Positions 33,788-42,288 of a stretch of DNA of 64,000 bases are shown here, in pieces. This DNA is from Streptomyces sp. YS415 (lineage in GTDB: Bacteria; Actinomycetota; Actinomycetes; Streptomycetales; Streptomycetaceae). The notes under the pieces are model-generated. The model was given only the letters and a program-made list of their open reading frames with translations, searched no databases and was not told the DNA's origin. Each line of letters starts with the position of its first letter. Position 1 is the first letter of the stretch. Made by a program: the position numbers and the translations under genes. The DNA is taken from the NCBI RefSeq assembly GCF_023544665.1, contig NZ_JAMJFL010000025.1, positions 55,707 through 119,706 on the forward strand, in the 5' to 3' direction.

Positions 33788-34505
33788 CGTCGCGTCCGTT
33801 CGAACGGCCCACCCAGGCGTCGACGTCATAGCCGCGCTCCTCCCAGTAGCCCGGGCGCACGTCCTCGGTGACGGTGATGCCGGAGAGCCACTTGGCGGAC
33901 TTGTAGAAGTACATAGGGGCCACATAGAGGCGGGCCGGGCCGCCGTGGCTGTGGCCGAGGTCCTTGTCCTGCATGCGCAGGGCGACCAGGACGTCGGAGC
34001 GGCGGGCCTGGTCGAGGGTCAGGCTCTCGGAGTAGACGCCGTCGAAGCAGGTGAAGCGCACCGCCCCGGCCGAGGGGCGCACCCCCGCCGCGTCCAGGAG
34101 CCGGGACAGGCGCACGCCCTCGAAGGGGGTGTCGGGGACCCGCCAGCCGGTGACGCACTGGACGTCGCGGACCAGGCGGGTCTGCGGCAGCGCGCGCAGC
34201 TCGGCCAGGGTGTACGACCTCGGCCGGTCCACCAGGCCGTCGACGGTGAGGCGGTAGTTCCCGGCGTTCTTGCGCGGCACCGAGGAGGCGACCGAGTAGT
34301 AGCGGAAACCGCCGCCGTTGGGGAGCAGCCCGGTCAGTCCGGTCGGGTCCCGTTCGGCCGCGCCGGCGAGGAAGGACTCCAGTCCGCGCTGGAGGACGGG
34401 CGCGCCGGCCACGCCGAGGGCGCACAGGCCCAGGGTGCCGAGGAGGACGCGGCGGCCGATCGGCGTGCCGCGCTCCTCGGGCCCTGCGGGGTTGTCGGGG
34501 TTCAC
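33771..34505 (-). CDS. Molybdopterin-dependent oxidoreductase (MsrP/sulfite-oxidase fold)
   Basis: This 244-residue protein has the sulfite-oxidase fold. The Mo-ligating Cys117 lies in VRDVQCVTGWRVPDTPFEGV, and the substrate-pocket region is SLTLDQARRSDVLVAL with GHSHGGPARLYVAPMYFYKSAKWL. An N-terminal segment (GRRVLLGTLGLCALG) is a Tat-like signal anchor, so the enzyme faces outward. Substrate is unknown; methionine sulfoxide is the usual suggestion for the MsrP branch. The start is GTG 34505, with only a weak ribosome site. It is coupled to the cytochrome b gene downstream. Confidence 0.85.
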   Translation of the reverse strand: MNPDNPAGPEERGTPIGRRVLLGTLGLCALGVAGAPVLQRGLESFLAGAAERDPTGLTGLLPNGGGFRYYSVASSVPRKNAGNYRLTVDGLVDRPRSYTLAELRALPQTRLVRDVQCVTGWRVPDTPFEGVRLSRLLDAAGVRPSAGAVRFTCFDGVYSESLTLDQARRSDVLVALRMQDKDLGHSHGGPARLYVAPMYFYKSAKWLSGITVTEDVRPGYWEERGYDVDAWVGRSNGRDDEPTD

Positions 34506-34526
34506 CTGTTCATTCGAGCACCCGTG

Positions 34527-34553
34527 ACCCGCGGTGGGCCAGGGGCCGCGGGT
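34527..34553 (-). terminator. Hairpin after the APC permease gene
   Basis: ACCCGCGG and CCGCGGGT form a perfect 8-bp stem with an 11-nt loop, between the permease stop (34589) and the start of the molybdoenzyme gene. Confidence 0.55.
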
Positions 34554-34588
34554 GCCCGTCAGGGTTCCGTAATCTCAGGGCGTCAATC

Positions 34589-36133
34589 TCAGTGCGTCGT
34601 CTCCGCCGCCTTCTCCAGCTGGAACGCCTCGTTGCCCTGGCCGATGCGGGCGTGCGCCTCGGGGTTGCGGGCGCGCAGGACGAGGCCCTGGACCAGGCCG
34701 GCGATCAGGGCGAGGGCGATGATGCCCGGCAGGAGCCAGTGCAGGGAGGAGCCGGGGCCCGAGCCGACGAGGACGTCGAAGTCCTTGACGGTGTAGACGA
34801 CGATGAAGCACAGCGCGACCGTGGCGAGCCCGGCGGCGGTCAGCCGCCAGAACTGGCTGCCCGCGGCCCCGCGGCGGACGAAGAAGGCCACCACGGACAC
34901 GGAGGCGATGGCCATCAGGAGCGTGACGCCGAGCGCGCCGACGTTGCCCATCCAGGTGAACAGGTGCAGCACCGGGGCGGTCGGGTCACCGGTCGGCTTG
35001 TCGTCGGCGAGCGCGAAGGCGCTCACCACCACCAGGGCGATCACCGTCTGGAGCAGGGAGCCGGTGCCGGGGGCGCCGCTCGCGCTGGTGGTGCGGCCGA
35101 AGACGGCGGGCAGCAGACCCTCGCGGCCCATGGCGAAGGCGTAGCGGGCGACGACGTTGTGGAAGCTGACCATCGCGGCGAACATGCCGGTCACGAAGAG
35201 GATGTGCAGCACGTCGGTGAAGGTCTCCCCGAGCAGGCCCTCGGTGAGGAAGAACAGCATGCCGGCGCTCTGTTCCTGGGCGGTGCCGACGACCGCGTCG
35301 GGGCCGGTGGCCACCGTGATCGCCCAGCAGCTGATGGTGTAGAAGACGGCGATGCCGCCGATGGCCAGGAACATCACGCGCGGCACCAGGACGTGCGGGC
35401 GGCTGGTCTCCTCGGCGTACACGGGGGCCTGCTCGAAACCGAGGAAGGCCGCGACGCAGAAGCACAGCGCGGTGCCGATGCCGGCGCCGCTGAGCGTGTC
35501 CGGGTCGAAGGCGGCCAGGGACAGGCCCTCGGGGCCGGGGTCGCCGAGGGCGGCCACGTCGAAGATCACGACGAGCGCCACCTCGATGAGGAGCAGCACG
35601 CCGAGCACGCGCGCGTTGAGGTCGATCTTCAGCCAGCCGAGCGCGCCGACCAGGAGCACGGCCAGCAGCGCCGGTATCCACCAGGCGAGCTCGATGTCCA
35701 GGTAGGTGGCGAAGAGGGTGGAGACCTCGAAGCCGAAGATGCCGTAGATGCCGACCTGGAGGGCGTTGTAGGCGACCAGCGCGACCAGGGCCGCGCCGGA
35801 GCCCGCGGTGCCGCCGAGGCCCCGAGAGATGTAGGCGTAGAAGGCGCCGGCGTTGTGCACGTGCCGGCTCATCTCGGCGTACCCGACGCTGAAGAGGGCG
35901 AGCACCACGCCGAGGATCACGAACAGCAGCGGCTGCCCGGTGATGCCCATGACCCCGAAGGTCGTGGGCATGACACCGGCGACCACCATGAGCGGTGCGG
36001 TCGCGGCGAGCACGGACAGCAGCAGACCGAGGGTGCCGAGCCGGTCGGCGCGCAGGGCCCGGTCCTGGCCCTTGAACGTGCTGATGCCGCCGTCGGCGGG
36101 GGGACTGCTCGTTCTCGAACTGCCCGTGGTCAT
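34589..36133 (-). CDS. APC-superfamily amino-acid permease
   Basis: This 514-residue membrane protein has about 12 to 14 helices. APC signatures include LSVLAATAPLMVVAGVMP, NAGAFYAYISRGLGG (helix 2-3), LCFCVAAFLGFEQAPVYAEE (helix 6), and SFHNVVARYAFAMGREGLLP with the following TSASGAPGTG. It probably imports an amino acid or polyamine; the substrate cannot be read from sequence. ATG 36133 is chosen over a longer frame whose extra 69 residues are Pro-rich and look non-coding. It lies 55 nt downstream of the TPR gene on the same strand. Confidence 0.92.
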   Translation of the reverse strand: MTTGSSRTSSPPADGGISTFKGQDRALRADRLGTLGLLLSVLAATAPLMVVAGVMPTTFGVMGITGQPLLFVILGVVLALFSVGYAEMSRHVHNAGAFYAYISRGLGGTAGSGAALVALVAYNALQVGIYGIFGFEVSTLFATYLDIELAWWIPALLAVLLVGALGWLKIDLNARVLGVLLLIEVALVVIFDVAALGDPGPEGLSLAAFDPDTLSGAGIGTALCFCVAAFLGFEQAPVYAEETSRPHVLVPRVMFLAIGGIAVFYTISCWAITVATGPDAVVGTAQEQSAGMLFFLTEGLLGETFTDVLHILFVTGMFAAMVSFHNVVARYAFAMGREGLLPAVFGRTTSASGAPGTGSLLQTVIALVVVSAFALADDKPTGDPTAPVLHLFTWMGNVGALGVTLLMAIASVSVVAFFVRRGAAGSQFWRLTAAGLATVALCFIVVYTVKDFDVLVGSGPGSSLHWLLPGIIALALIAGLVQGLVLRARNPEAHARIGQGNEAFQLEKAAETTH

Positions 36134-36188
36134 CGCGCGTGGTCCTTTCGGGGGTGGCGGGGGCGGAGGTGCGGGGCGTGCGGGTGCT

Positions 36189-37202
36189 TCACACCGTGCC
36201 GAGCGCGCTGTCGCGGGCGGCACGGAAGGCGGGGTAGGGATCGCGGTCCGGGTAGGACCAGGGCGCCGGGGTGACGTGGTCGCCGATGCGGTGGAACAGG
36301 GCGGCCGCCTCGGCGCCCCGGCCCTCGCAGTACTTGGCATGAGCGAGGAAGTTCAGGTCGACCAGGCGGCGCGGATGGCCCTCGTGCTCCCACTCCAGCC
36401 ACCAGTCGAAGGCCGCCTTCATCACCTGGCGGGCCCGGCGCCCGACCCAGTGCCCGGAGGCGGCCGGGTCGGCGGACTCGTGCCCGGCGGCGGCCAGCAC
36501 CCGGTAGCGCTCGGCGTGCGCGATGACCGGCAGGATCGCGAGCGGGGAGTCGGCGGGGGCGCGGTCGGCGGCGCCGTTGGCGAAGTCGTAGACCTCGTGC
36601 AGCGGGTCCGGGCCCGCGGCCGGGTGGCGCTCGGCGAGCCGGGCGACCATCAGGTGGTGGGCGTGGTGGTGGTCGGGGTACCGGGCGCGCACCTCCTCGA
36701 ACAGCTTCAGCGCCTCGTCCTCGGTGCCGGTGCCCCGGGTGAGCATGAGCAGGCCGAGCCAGGGGGTGGGGTCGGCCGGGGCGTGGACGGCCGCCGTGTG
36801 GCAGGCCTCGCGGGCGCGGTCCGGCTTCTCCTTGCCGCGCAGGGCGCGCTGGACCTGGGCGAGGGCGAGCAGGACACGGGCGTCGGCGGACTCGGGCTCG
36901 GCCAGCAGCCACTCGCGGGCCCAGGGGGCGCTGTAGGTCTCCTGGGCGAGGACGGTGACGCGGTGGCCCCGGCGGTCCCAGTCGTCGGCGGTGTGCGCGA
37001 GCAGGGAGCGGGCGGTCTGCCATCGGCCCTGCGACAGCGCCGCCCGCGCGGCGCTGAGCTCAAGGTCGTCGAGGGCGCCGTCCGGCGTCTGGGCCGCGCG
37101 TTTGCGGCCGCGGCCCAGGGGTGGCGGGGGTGGAGACACCGCGGGAACATCCTCACGCGACGCGGGTCGACGTCTGGTTTCGGTTTGCCATCGAGCGATC
37201 AC
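36189..37202 (-). CDS. Tetratricopeptide-like hypothetical protein
   Basis: This protein of about 337 residues is mostly helical with TPR-like repeats (ALSQGRWQTARSLLAH, VLLALAQVQRALRGKEKPDRAREACHTA, PWLGLLMLTRGTGTEDEALKLFEEV). The Trp/Asp-rich C-terminal half ends with PDRDPYPAFRAARDSALG. No enzymatic motif is visible. The start is uncertain: GTG 37202 is used, but the first 30 residues (Arg/Pro-rich) may be untranslated. It lies upstream of the APC permease on the same strand, possibly an operon. Confidence 0.7.
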   Translation of the reverse strand: MIARWQTETRRRPASREDVPAVSPPPPPLGRGRKRAAQTPDGALDDLELSAARAALSQGRWQTARSLLAHTADDWDRRGHRVTVLAQETYSAPWAREWLLAEPESADARVLLALAQVQRALRGKEKPDRAREACHTAAVHAPADPTPWLGLLMLTRGTGTEDEALKLFEEVRARYPDHHHAHHLMVARLAERHPAAGPDPLHEVYDFANGAADRAPADSPLAILPVIAHAERYRVLAAAGHESADPAASGHWVGRRARQVMKAAFDWWLEWEHEGHPRRLVDLNFLAHAKYCEGRGAEAAALFHRIGDHVTPAPWSYPDRDPYPAFRAARDSALGTV

Positions 37203-37488
37203 GCACAGCCAACCCCCCGCCAATACTTCGCGTCAAGGGCCGCCGACGCGTTACACGCGTCAACTCCTGTGACGGATGAGGCAGTTGTGACATGTTGGGG
37301 GGCTTGTGATCGTCCGGATCGTGGGATTGGACCGTACCTGTGGCGCAGGCCATGGTGTTTCGGGCGCCGGGCGCGGACCATGGCGGGAAGTCCATCGCTC
37401 CCTGGGGCGCGCCGGCTCCCGGGAAGCCACAGTCGGCCACCGCGCGGTACGCCCCCCGAGCCCCGGCCGAACGAACGAGGAACGTCGC

Positions 37489-38385
37489 GTGTCGCTTCAG
37501 GTTCTGATTCTCGCCGTGAGCGCCGCCTGCTGCCTGGGCTTCGGATTCGTCCTCCAGCAGAACGCCGCCCAGAAGGCACCTCTCAAGGACTTTCTCTCCC
37601 CGCGCATCCTGCTGGACCTGGTGAAGGTGCCGCGCTGGCTCGGCGGCATCGCCCTGATGGTCGTCGGCATGGCGCTCGGCGCCGTCGCGCTCGGCCAGGG
37701 CCAGCTGTCCCTGGTGGAGCCCCTGCTGGCGACCAACCTGCTCTTCGCCATGGCCCTGTCCCGGCACCAGACCAAGCAGCCCCTGGGCCGGCAGGGCTGG
37801 CTGGGCCTGCTGCTGCTCGCGGGGGGCGTGGCGACGTTCATCGTGGCCGGCGAGCCGACCGGCGGCACCGCGCTGACCGACCCGTTCCGGCAGTGGCTCA
37901 TCATCGGCGTGATGACCGGCACGGCGCTGCTGCTCACCGCGTACGCCAAGCGCTCGCGGCTCGGCTCCGGGCCGGCCCTGCTGGCCACGGCGGCCGGACT
38001 GCTCTACGGCGTCCAGGACGCCCTCACCCGGGTGACCGGCCAGCGCTTCGCCGAGGGCGGCCTCGCCGCGGTGCTGACCGGGTGGCAGCCGTACGCCGTG
38101 GTGGTGCTCGGGGTCACCGGTCTGGTGCTGGTGCAGAGCGCCTTCGAGACCGCGTCGCTGCGGGTGTCGCTGCCCGCCCTGACCGCCGCCCAGCCGCTGG
38201 CCGGCATCGCCTGCGGGGTCGGTTTCCTCGGGGACCGGCTGCGCACCGACGCGGGCGCCCTGGCCTGGGAGTCCGCCGGGCTCGCGGCGGTCGTCGTGGG
38301 CATCGTCCTGCTCGGCCTGCACCCGGCGATGCCGTCCGGCCAGGCGGTCCGGGAACGGACGCGGGACCTGCAGCCGAGCGCCTGA
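37489..38385 (+). CDS. DMT-superfamily transporter
   Basis: This 298-residue protein has about 9 to 10 transmembrane helices arranged as two EamA-like halves (SLQVLILAVSAACCLGFGFV, then LSLVEPLLATNLLFAMAL; LGVTGLVLVQSAFETASLR with SLPALTAAQPLAGIACGVGF). The repeated glutamate-proline in the fourth helix of each half is typical of DMT carriers. Substrate unknown. GTG 37489 has GAGG at 8-nt spacing. The 286-nt divergent gap to the TPR gene shows no other gene. Confidence 0.87.
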   Translation: MSLQVLILAVSAACCLGFGFVLQQNAAQKAPLKDFLSPRILLDLVKVPRWLGGIALMVVGMALGAVALGQGQLSLVEPLLATNLLFAMALSRHQTKQPLGRQGWLGLLLLAGGVATFIVAGEPTGGTALTDPFRQWLIIGVMTGTALLLTAYAKRSRLGSGPALLATAAGLLYGVQDALTRVTGQRFAEGGLAAVLTGWQPYAVVVLGVTGLVLVQSAFETASLRVSLPALTAAQPLAGIACGVGFLGDRLRTDAGALAWESAGLAAVVVGIVLLGLHPAMPSGQAVRERTRDLQPSA

Positions 38386-38399
38386 CGTGCGGGGTGCCG

Positions 38400-38413
38400 C
38401 TCTGCCGGCAGAG
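38400..38413. repeat. Perfect palindrome between DMT and NUDIX genes
   Basis: CTCTGCCGGCAGAG is a perfect 14-bp palindrome, 22-36 nt upstream of the NUDIX ATG and 15 nt after the transporter stop. It could be a small terminator stem or an operator. Confidence 0.4.
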
Positions 38414-38435
38414 GCCGTGCGCTTGGATGGGTTTC

Positions 38436-38960
38436 ATGAGCGCAGCTGACGAGATCCTCGACGTCGTCGACGAGAACGACCAGGTCGTCGGCGTGGCCCC
38501 GCGCGGCCGGGTGTACGCCGAGGGGCTGCGGCACCGGTGCGTGTTCATCCAGGCCAGGGATGCCGACGGCCGCCTCTTCGTGCACCGCCGCACCCCGACG
38601 AAGCTGGTCTTCCCCTCCCTGTACGACATGTTCGTCGGCGGTGTCGTCGGCGCGGGCGAGTCCTACGCGCAGGCGGCCCTGCGGGAGGCCGAGGAGGAGC
38701 TGGGGGTGTCCGGGCTGCCGGAGCCGCGGTTCCTCTTCAAGTTCCTCTACGAGGACGGTGCCGGGCACGGCTGGTGGTCGGCCGTGTACGAGGTGCGCTG
38801 CGAGCTGCCGGTGAACCCGCAGGCCGAGGAGGTGGCCTGGCACGCCTTCCTGCCGGAGCCGGAGGTGGTGGCGCACCTCGCGGACTGGGAGTGGGTGCCG
38901 GACGGGCTGGCGGCGTACGAGCGGCTGCGGGCGCATCGGGCGGCGGAGGGCTGCCGGTAA
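38436..38960 (+). CDS. NUDIX hydrolase
   Basis: This 174-residue protein has a complete Nudix box (GGVVGAGESYAQAALREAEEEL, about residues 68-90) with all catalytic glutamates. The flanking sequence (EILDVVDENDQVVGVAPR, RCVFIQARDADGRLFVHRRT, WWSAVYEVRCELPVNPQAEEV) resembles the IPP-isomerase-like/YfcD branch of the superfamily, but substrate is not predictable. Start ATG 38436 is used; an ATG three codons upstream is possible. Confidence 0.92.
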   Translation: MSAADEILDVVDENDQVVGVAPRGRVYAEGLRHRCVFIQARDADGRLFVHRRTPTKLVFPSLYDMFVGGVVGAGESYAQAALREAEEELGVSGLPEPRFLFKFLYEDGAGHGWWSAVYEVRCELPVNPQAEEVAWHAFLPEPEVVAHLADWEWVPDGLAAYERLRAHRAAEGCR

Positions 38961-38970
38961 GGTCCGGGGC

Positions 38971-39363
38971 GTGATCGAATTCGTACGGAACGTCCGGCTG
39001 TGGTTCGCGCCCGGGGAGATCCGGCGGGAGGGCGGTACGCCGGACTACCGGTTCTCGCTGGCCAACGAGCGCACCTTCCTGGCCTGGCTGCGCACCGCGA
39101 TGGCGCTGGTCGGCGGCGGTTTCGCGGTGGACCAGTTCCTGCCGGACCTGCGCTGGGGCTGGCGGGTCGGCCTCGCGCTCGCGCTGCTCGCGGCGGGTGT
39201 GCTGTGCTCCCTGCGCGCGGTCAATCACTGGGTGGCCTGTGAGCGGGCGATGCGGCGCGGCGAGGATCTGCCGGTGTCCCGGTTCCCGGCGCTGCTGAGC
39301 GTGGTGATCGCGGTGGTGGCGCTCGTGATGGTCGTGGTGGTGCTGGCCGGATGGGAGGGGTGA
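38971..39363 (+). CDS. DUF202 (YidH-like) membrane protein
   Basis: This 130-residue membrane protein has the conserved DUF202 opening FSLANERTFLAWLRTAMALVG, then three hydrophobic helices. The family, found next to a second DUF202 protein in many bacteria, has no defined role. The GTG start lies 8 nt after the NUDIX stop. Its end overlaps the second DUF202 gene. Confidence 0.9.
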   Translation: MIEFVRNVRLWFAPGEIRREGGTPDYRFSLANERTFLAWLRTAMALVGGGFAVDQFLPDLRWGWRVGLALALLAAGVLCSLRAVNHWVACERAMRRGEDLPVSRFPALLSVVIAVVALVMVVVVLAGWEG

Positions 39364-39677
39364 CCTCGCCGCCGGCGCGGGATCCGGGGCTGCAGCCCGA
39401 GCGGACCCGGCTGGCGTGGCGTCGTACGACTTTGGCGGGCACGGTGGCCGCGGTGCTCGCCGTGAAGACGGCCGTGCACGGCGGGGTCTCGGTGCCGCGG
39501 ATCGTGCTGTGCGCCCTGTGCTGTGCGCTGTGGCTGGGCTTCCTCGCGGTCGCCAACCGCCGCATCACCACCCTCGCGTCGAGCCCGGAACCAACGGCAC
39601 TCGCCCCCCGGCACGCCACGGCGGCGGTCCTGTACGCGGTGGCGCTGGCGGGGTGCGGGATGCTGCTGATTCTGTAG
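39351..39677 (+). CDS. Second DUF202 membrane protein
   Basis: This 108-residue partner has the shorter DUF202 signature (LQPERTRLAWRRTTLAGTVAAVL) and three helices. It overlaps the preceding DUF202 gene by 13 nt (GTG 39360, overlapping the stop, is an alternative start), so the two are translated together and may form a heteromer. It ends 54 nt before the convergent reductase gene; CGGCAGCTGCCG at 39705-39716 is the only palindrome there. Confidence 0.87.
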   Translation: MGGVTSPPARDPGLQPERTRLAWRRTTLAGTVAAVLAVKTAVHGGVSVPRIVLCALCCALWLGFLAVANRRITTLASSPEPTALAPRHATAAVLYAVALAGCGMLLIL

Positions 39678-39731
39678 CGGGGTCTGGCGGGGCGCTGATC
39701 CCTTCGGCAGCTGCCGTGGATGCGCGGCGCC

Positions 39732-40676
39732 CTACGACGACTCCTCCTCCCAGGGCACCGTCACCACGATCTTGCCGCGGGTGCTGCCCTCCTCGTTCGA
39801 CCGGTAGGCCTCCGCCGCCCGCTCCAGGGGGTACGTCTCGGAGACGTGCACCGTGACCACGCCCTGCTCGGCCAGTTCGGTCAGGCGCAGGAGGTCCTCG
39901 GCGTCGGGGCGGACGAAGTAGTAGCGGCCGCCGTAGTCGAAGACCTCCGCGTCGGCGATGGACACCAGCCGCCCTTCCGGGCTCAGCACGTTCGCCGACG
40001 CCTTCAGCGCGTCGCCGCCGACGGTGTCGAGGACGGCGTCCACGCCCTCGGGGGCCAGGCCCCGCACCCGTTCGACCAGGCCCTCGCCGTACTCCACCGG
40101 CTCACCGCCGATGCCCCGCACGTAGTCGTGGTTGCGCGCGCTCGCCGTGCCGATGACCCGGGCGCCGAGGTGCCGGGCGAGCTGGACGGCGACGGAGCCG
40201 ACCCCGCCGGCCGCCGCGTGCACCAGGACCGTCTCCCCGCGCCTGATCTGCAGCACCTTGACCAGCACCTGGTAGGCGGTCAGTCCGACCAGCGGCAGCC
40301 CGGCCGCCTCCCCCCAGGTGAGGTTGCGCGGCTTGCGCGCGAGGGTGCGCAGCGGAGCCGCGACGTACTCGGCCAGCGTGCCGCGGGACAGGAAGTCCTC
40401 GCGCACGTACCCGATCACCTCGTCGCCGACGCCGAACTCCGTGACGGAGACCCCCGGTTGCACCACCACCCCGCACAGGTCCCACCCCGGCACCACCGGG
40501 AAGACCGCCGGCAGGGCACCGTCGAGATACCCCTCGCGGCACTTCCAGTCGACCGGATTCACGGCCGCCGCCCGCACCTTGACCAGCACCGAGTCGGGAC
40601 CGACCTTGGGGTCGGCCACCTCGCCGTGCTCCAGTACCTCGAGGCCGCCGTAGCGGGAGTAGCTGATCGCCTTCAT
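39732..40676 (-). CDS. Zinc-independent MDR oxidoreductase (quinone-reductase-like)
   Basis: This 314-residue medium-chain reductase has the GroES-like N-terminus (AVNPVDWKCREGYLDG, GWDLCGVVVQPGVSV) and an NADPH Rossmann fold with LVHAAAGGVGSVAVQLARHLGARVIGTA. The last motif, AAGGVG, is the quinone oxidoreductase/zeta-crystallin type. Catalytic zinc ligands of alcohol dehydrogenases are absent. ATG 40676 gives the standard MKAISYSRYGGLEVL opening. It is divergent from the His-rich gene. Confidence 0.92.
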   Translation of the reverse strand: MKAISYSRYGGLEVLEHGEVADPKVGPDSVLVKVRAAAVNPVDWKCREGYLDGALPAVFPVVPGWDLCGVVVQPGVSVTEFGVGDEVIGYVREDFLSRGTLAEYVAAPLRTLARKPRNLTWGEAAGLPLVGLTAYQVLVKVLQIRRGETVLVHAAAGGVGSVAVQLARHLGARVIGTASARNHDYVRGIGGEPVEYGEGLVERVRGLAPEGVDAVLDTVGGDALKASANVLSPEGRLVSIADAEVFDYGGRYYFVRPDAEDLLRLTELAEQGVVTVHVSETYPLERAAEAYRSNEEGSTRGKIVVTVPWEEESS

Positions 40677-40788
40677 GGCTCCGACCCTCCGGGGTACCCG
40701 GGCGCCACGCAAGCCGAATGAGCGGATATGCGCCGTTCGCGTGGCAGCCTGTCCGACGTCATCCCCCGCGCCTCCGAAGGTGAGCACC

Positions 40789-41085
40789 ATGACCACCCCC
40801 CACCAGGAACACGCCTCCCACGCCCACTCCCACGGACCCGGCTGCGGACACGCCGAGGTGCCGCACGGCGACCACGTGGACTACGCGCACGGCGGGCACC
40901 TGCACCGTGAGCACGGCGGGCACTGGGACGAGTGCGAGCCGGGCGACCACGCCACCCACGAGGGCCACGACCACCAGCACGGAGACGCCTGCGGGCACGA
41001 GAGCGTCCTGCACGGCGACCACGTCGACTACCTGCACGACGGCCACCGGCACGCGGCCCACGCCGGCCACTGGGACGACCACTGA
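40789..41085 (+). CDS. Histidine-rich metal-binding protein with an internal repeat
   Basis: This 98-residue soluble protein has 27 histidines by my count. Two tandem copies of a unit read roughly CGH-x2-V-x-HGDHVDY-x-H-x-GH-x-H-x2-H-x-GHWD, near residues 19-50 and 69-97, each with a single cysteine. There is no signal peptide or membrane helix. It probably buffers or chaperones Ni2+, Zn2+ or Co2+. A ribosome-site-like GAAGGTGA precedes ATG 40789. It is divergent from the quinone-reductase-like gene and ends at a strong terminator. No Zur or Nur box was recognised in the 112-nt upstream gap. Confidence 0.82.
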   Translation: MTTPHQEHASHAHSHGPGCGHAEVPHGDHVDYAHGGHLHREHGGHWDECEPGDHATHEGHDHQHGDACGHESVLHGDHVDYLHDGHRHAAHAGHWDDH

Positions 41086-41112
41086 CCCGCCGCCCCGCCC
41101 GCCAGGCACCCT

Positions 41113-41150
41113 CCGACAGCTCCCCGTCGCCTCGCGCGGGGAGCTGTCGG
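41113..41150 (+). terminator. Terminator after the His-rich gene
   Basis: Fourteen-nt perfect arms (CCGACAGCTCCCCG and CGGGGAGCTGTCGG) form a hairpin with a 10-nt loop, 27 nt after the stop. Confidence 0.9.
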
Positions 41151-41193
41151 CCTATCGTGGCTCCGATCACGTTGGGCTCACCCCCTGGACGAC

Positions 41194-41211
41194 ATACCGA
41201 CCGGTCGGCAT
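41194..41211. promoter_or_regulatory. TetR-type operator before the kinase/ACAD operon
   Basis: CCGACCGGTCGG (41197-41208) is a perfect palindrome inside a broader AT-x-CCGACCGGTCGG-x-AT. The sequence CATACCGACCGGT recurs in inverted form, as CATACCGACTGGT, upstream of the SDR gene (46594-46609). The TetR gene at 43510-44133 lies between the two operons and is the likely regulator. Confidence 0.65.
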
Positions 41212-41250
41212 CATTGGTCGGGACTCGTTCACCTGCCCGTAGGAGCCCCG

Positions 41251-42282
41251 ATGAGCCCCGACCACCCGCCCGGACTCGATCTCGACCGGCTGCGCGCCCT
41301 GCTGGAGCGCGAGCGCCCCGGCCTGGTGCACGGCCCGCTGACCGGCCGGCTGATCGAGGGTGGACGGTCGAACCTCACCTACGCCGTCTCGGACGGCACC
41401 GCCCGCTGGGTCGTACGGCGGCCTCCGCTCGGCCATGTCCTCGCCACCGCGCACGACATGAAGCGCGAGCACCGGGTGATCAGCGCGCTGCACCCGACGA
41501 ACGTCCCCGTGCCGGAGCCGGTGCTGCTGTGCGAGGACCCCGAGAACGAGGCGGTGCCCGGCGCGTCCTTCTACGTCATGGAGTTCGTCGAGGGCACCCC
41601 GTACCGCACCGCGGGCCAACTGGCCCCGCTGGGTGCCGAACGCACGCGGCAGGCGGTGCTCGGGCTGGTGGACACGCTCGTCGACCTGCACGCGGTGGAC
41701 CCCGCCGAGGTGGGCCTCGCGGACTTCGGCCGCCCGGAGGGCTTCCTCGACCGCCAGCTGCGCCGCTGGGGCAAGCAGTTGGACGCCTCCCGCAACCGTG
41801 ACCTGGCCGGCATCGACGAGCTCCACGCCACCCTCGGCCGTCGACTGCCCGTCTCTCCCACGCCGACGGTGATCCACGGCGACTACCGCCTCGACAACGT
41901 CCTGATCGGCGACGACGACCGGATCAAGGCGATCCTCGACTGGGAGATGTCCACCCTCGGCGATCCGCTCACCGACCTGGGCCTGCTGGTGATGTACAGC
42001 CTGCCGCTGGACATGCCCGACTCCCCCGTCTCCACCACCGCCGAGGCCCCGGGGCACCCGGAACCGGCCGAGCTGATCGAGCGGTACGCCGCGCGCTCGG
42101 GGCGCGATGTCTCCGCGGTCTCCTGGTACACGGCGTTCGCCTGGTTCAAGCTCGCCGTGATCCTGGAGGGCATCCACTACCGCTACACCCTGGGCCAGAC
42201 GGTCGGCCGCGGCTTCGACCGCATCGGCGACCTGGTCCCGGTCTTCATCGAGCACGGTCTGACCACCCTTCAGGAAGGCTGA
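41251..42282 (+). CDS. APH-like phosphotransferase (ACAD10/11 kinase-domain homologue)
   Basis: This 343-residue protein has the aminoglycoside/choline-kinase fold. Nucleotide-loop region LIEGGRSNLTYAVS is followed by the Lys/Arg region RWVVRRPPLG. The catalytic loop is His209-Gly-Asp211 (HGDYRLDNVL), and the metal site is Asp230-Trp-Glu. It is not an antibiotic-resistance enzyme by context: it sits 6 nt before an acyl-CoA dehydrogenase, as in ACAD10/ACAD11 where the two are fused. In that system, and in bacterial levulinate catabolism (LvaA), the kinase phosphorylates the 4-hydroxyl of a 4-hydroxyacyl-CoA. I infer the same activity here. Confidence 0.85.
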   Translation: MSPDHPPGLDLDRLRALLERERPGLVHGPLTGRLIEGGRSNLTYAVSDGTARWVVRRPPLGHVLATAHDMKREHRVISALHPTNVPVPEPVLLCEDPENEAVPGASFYVMEFVEGTPYRTAGQLAPLGAERTRQAVLGLVDTLVDLHAVDPAEVGLADFGRPEGFLDRQLRRWGKQLDASRNRDLAGIDELHATLGRRLPVSPTPTVIHGDYRLDNVLIGDDDRIKAILDWEMSTLGDPLTDLGLLVMYSLPLDMPDSPVSTTAEAPGHPEPAELIERYAARSGRDVSAVSWYTAFAWFKLAVILEGIHYRYTLGQTVGRGFDRIGDLVPVFIEHGLTTLQEG

Positions 42283-42288
42283 CGGCAC

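Noticed and set aside
35853..38960. A 1035-codon plus-strand frame running into the NUDIX gene
   Set aside because: Only the last 174 codons are coding. The rest crosses oppositely oriented permease and TPR genes and the DMT gene in a different frame.
41251..42282. Aminoglycoside resistance determinant
   Set aside because: The APH-like fold is shared, but pairing with an ACAD10/11-type dehydrogenase and CoA-ligase genes points to acyl metabolism.
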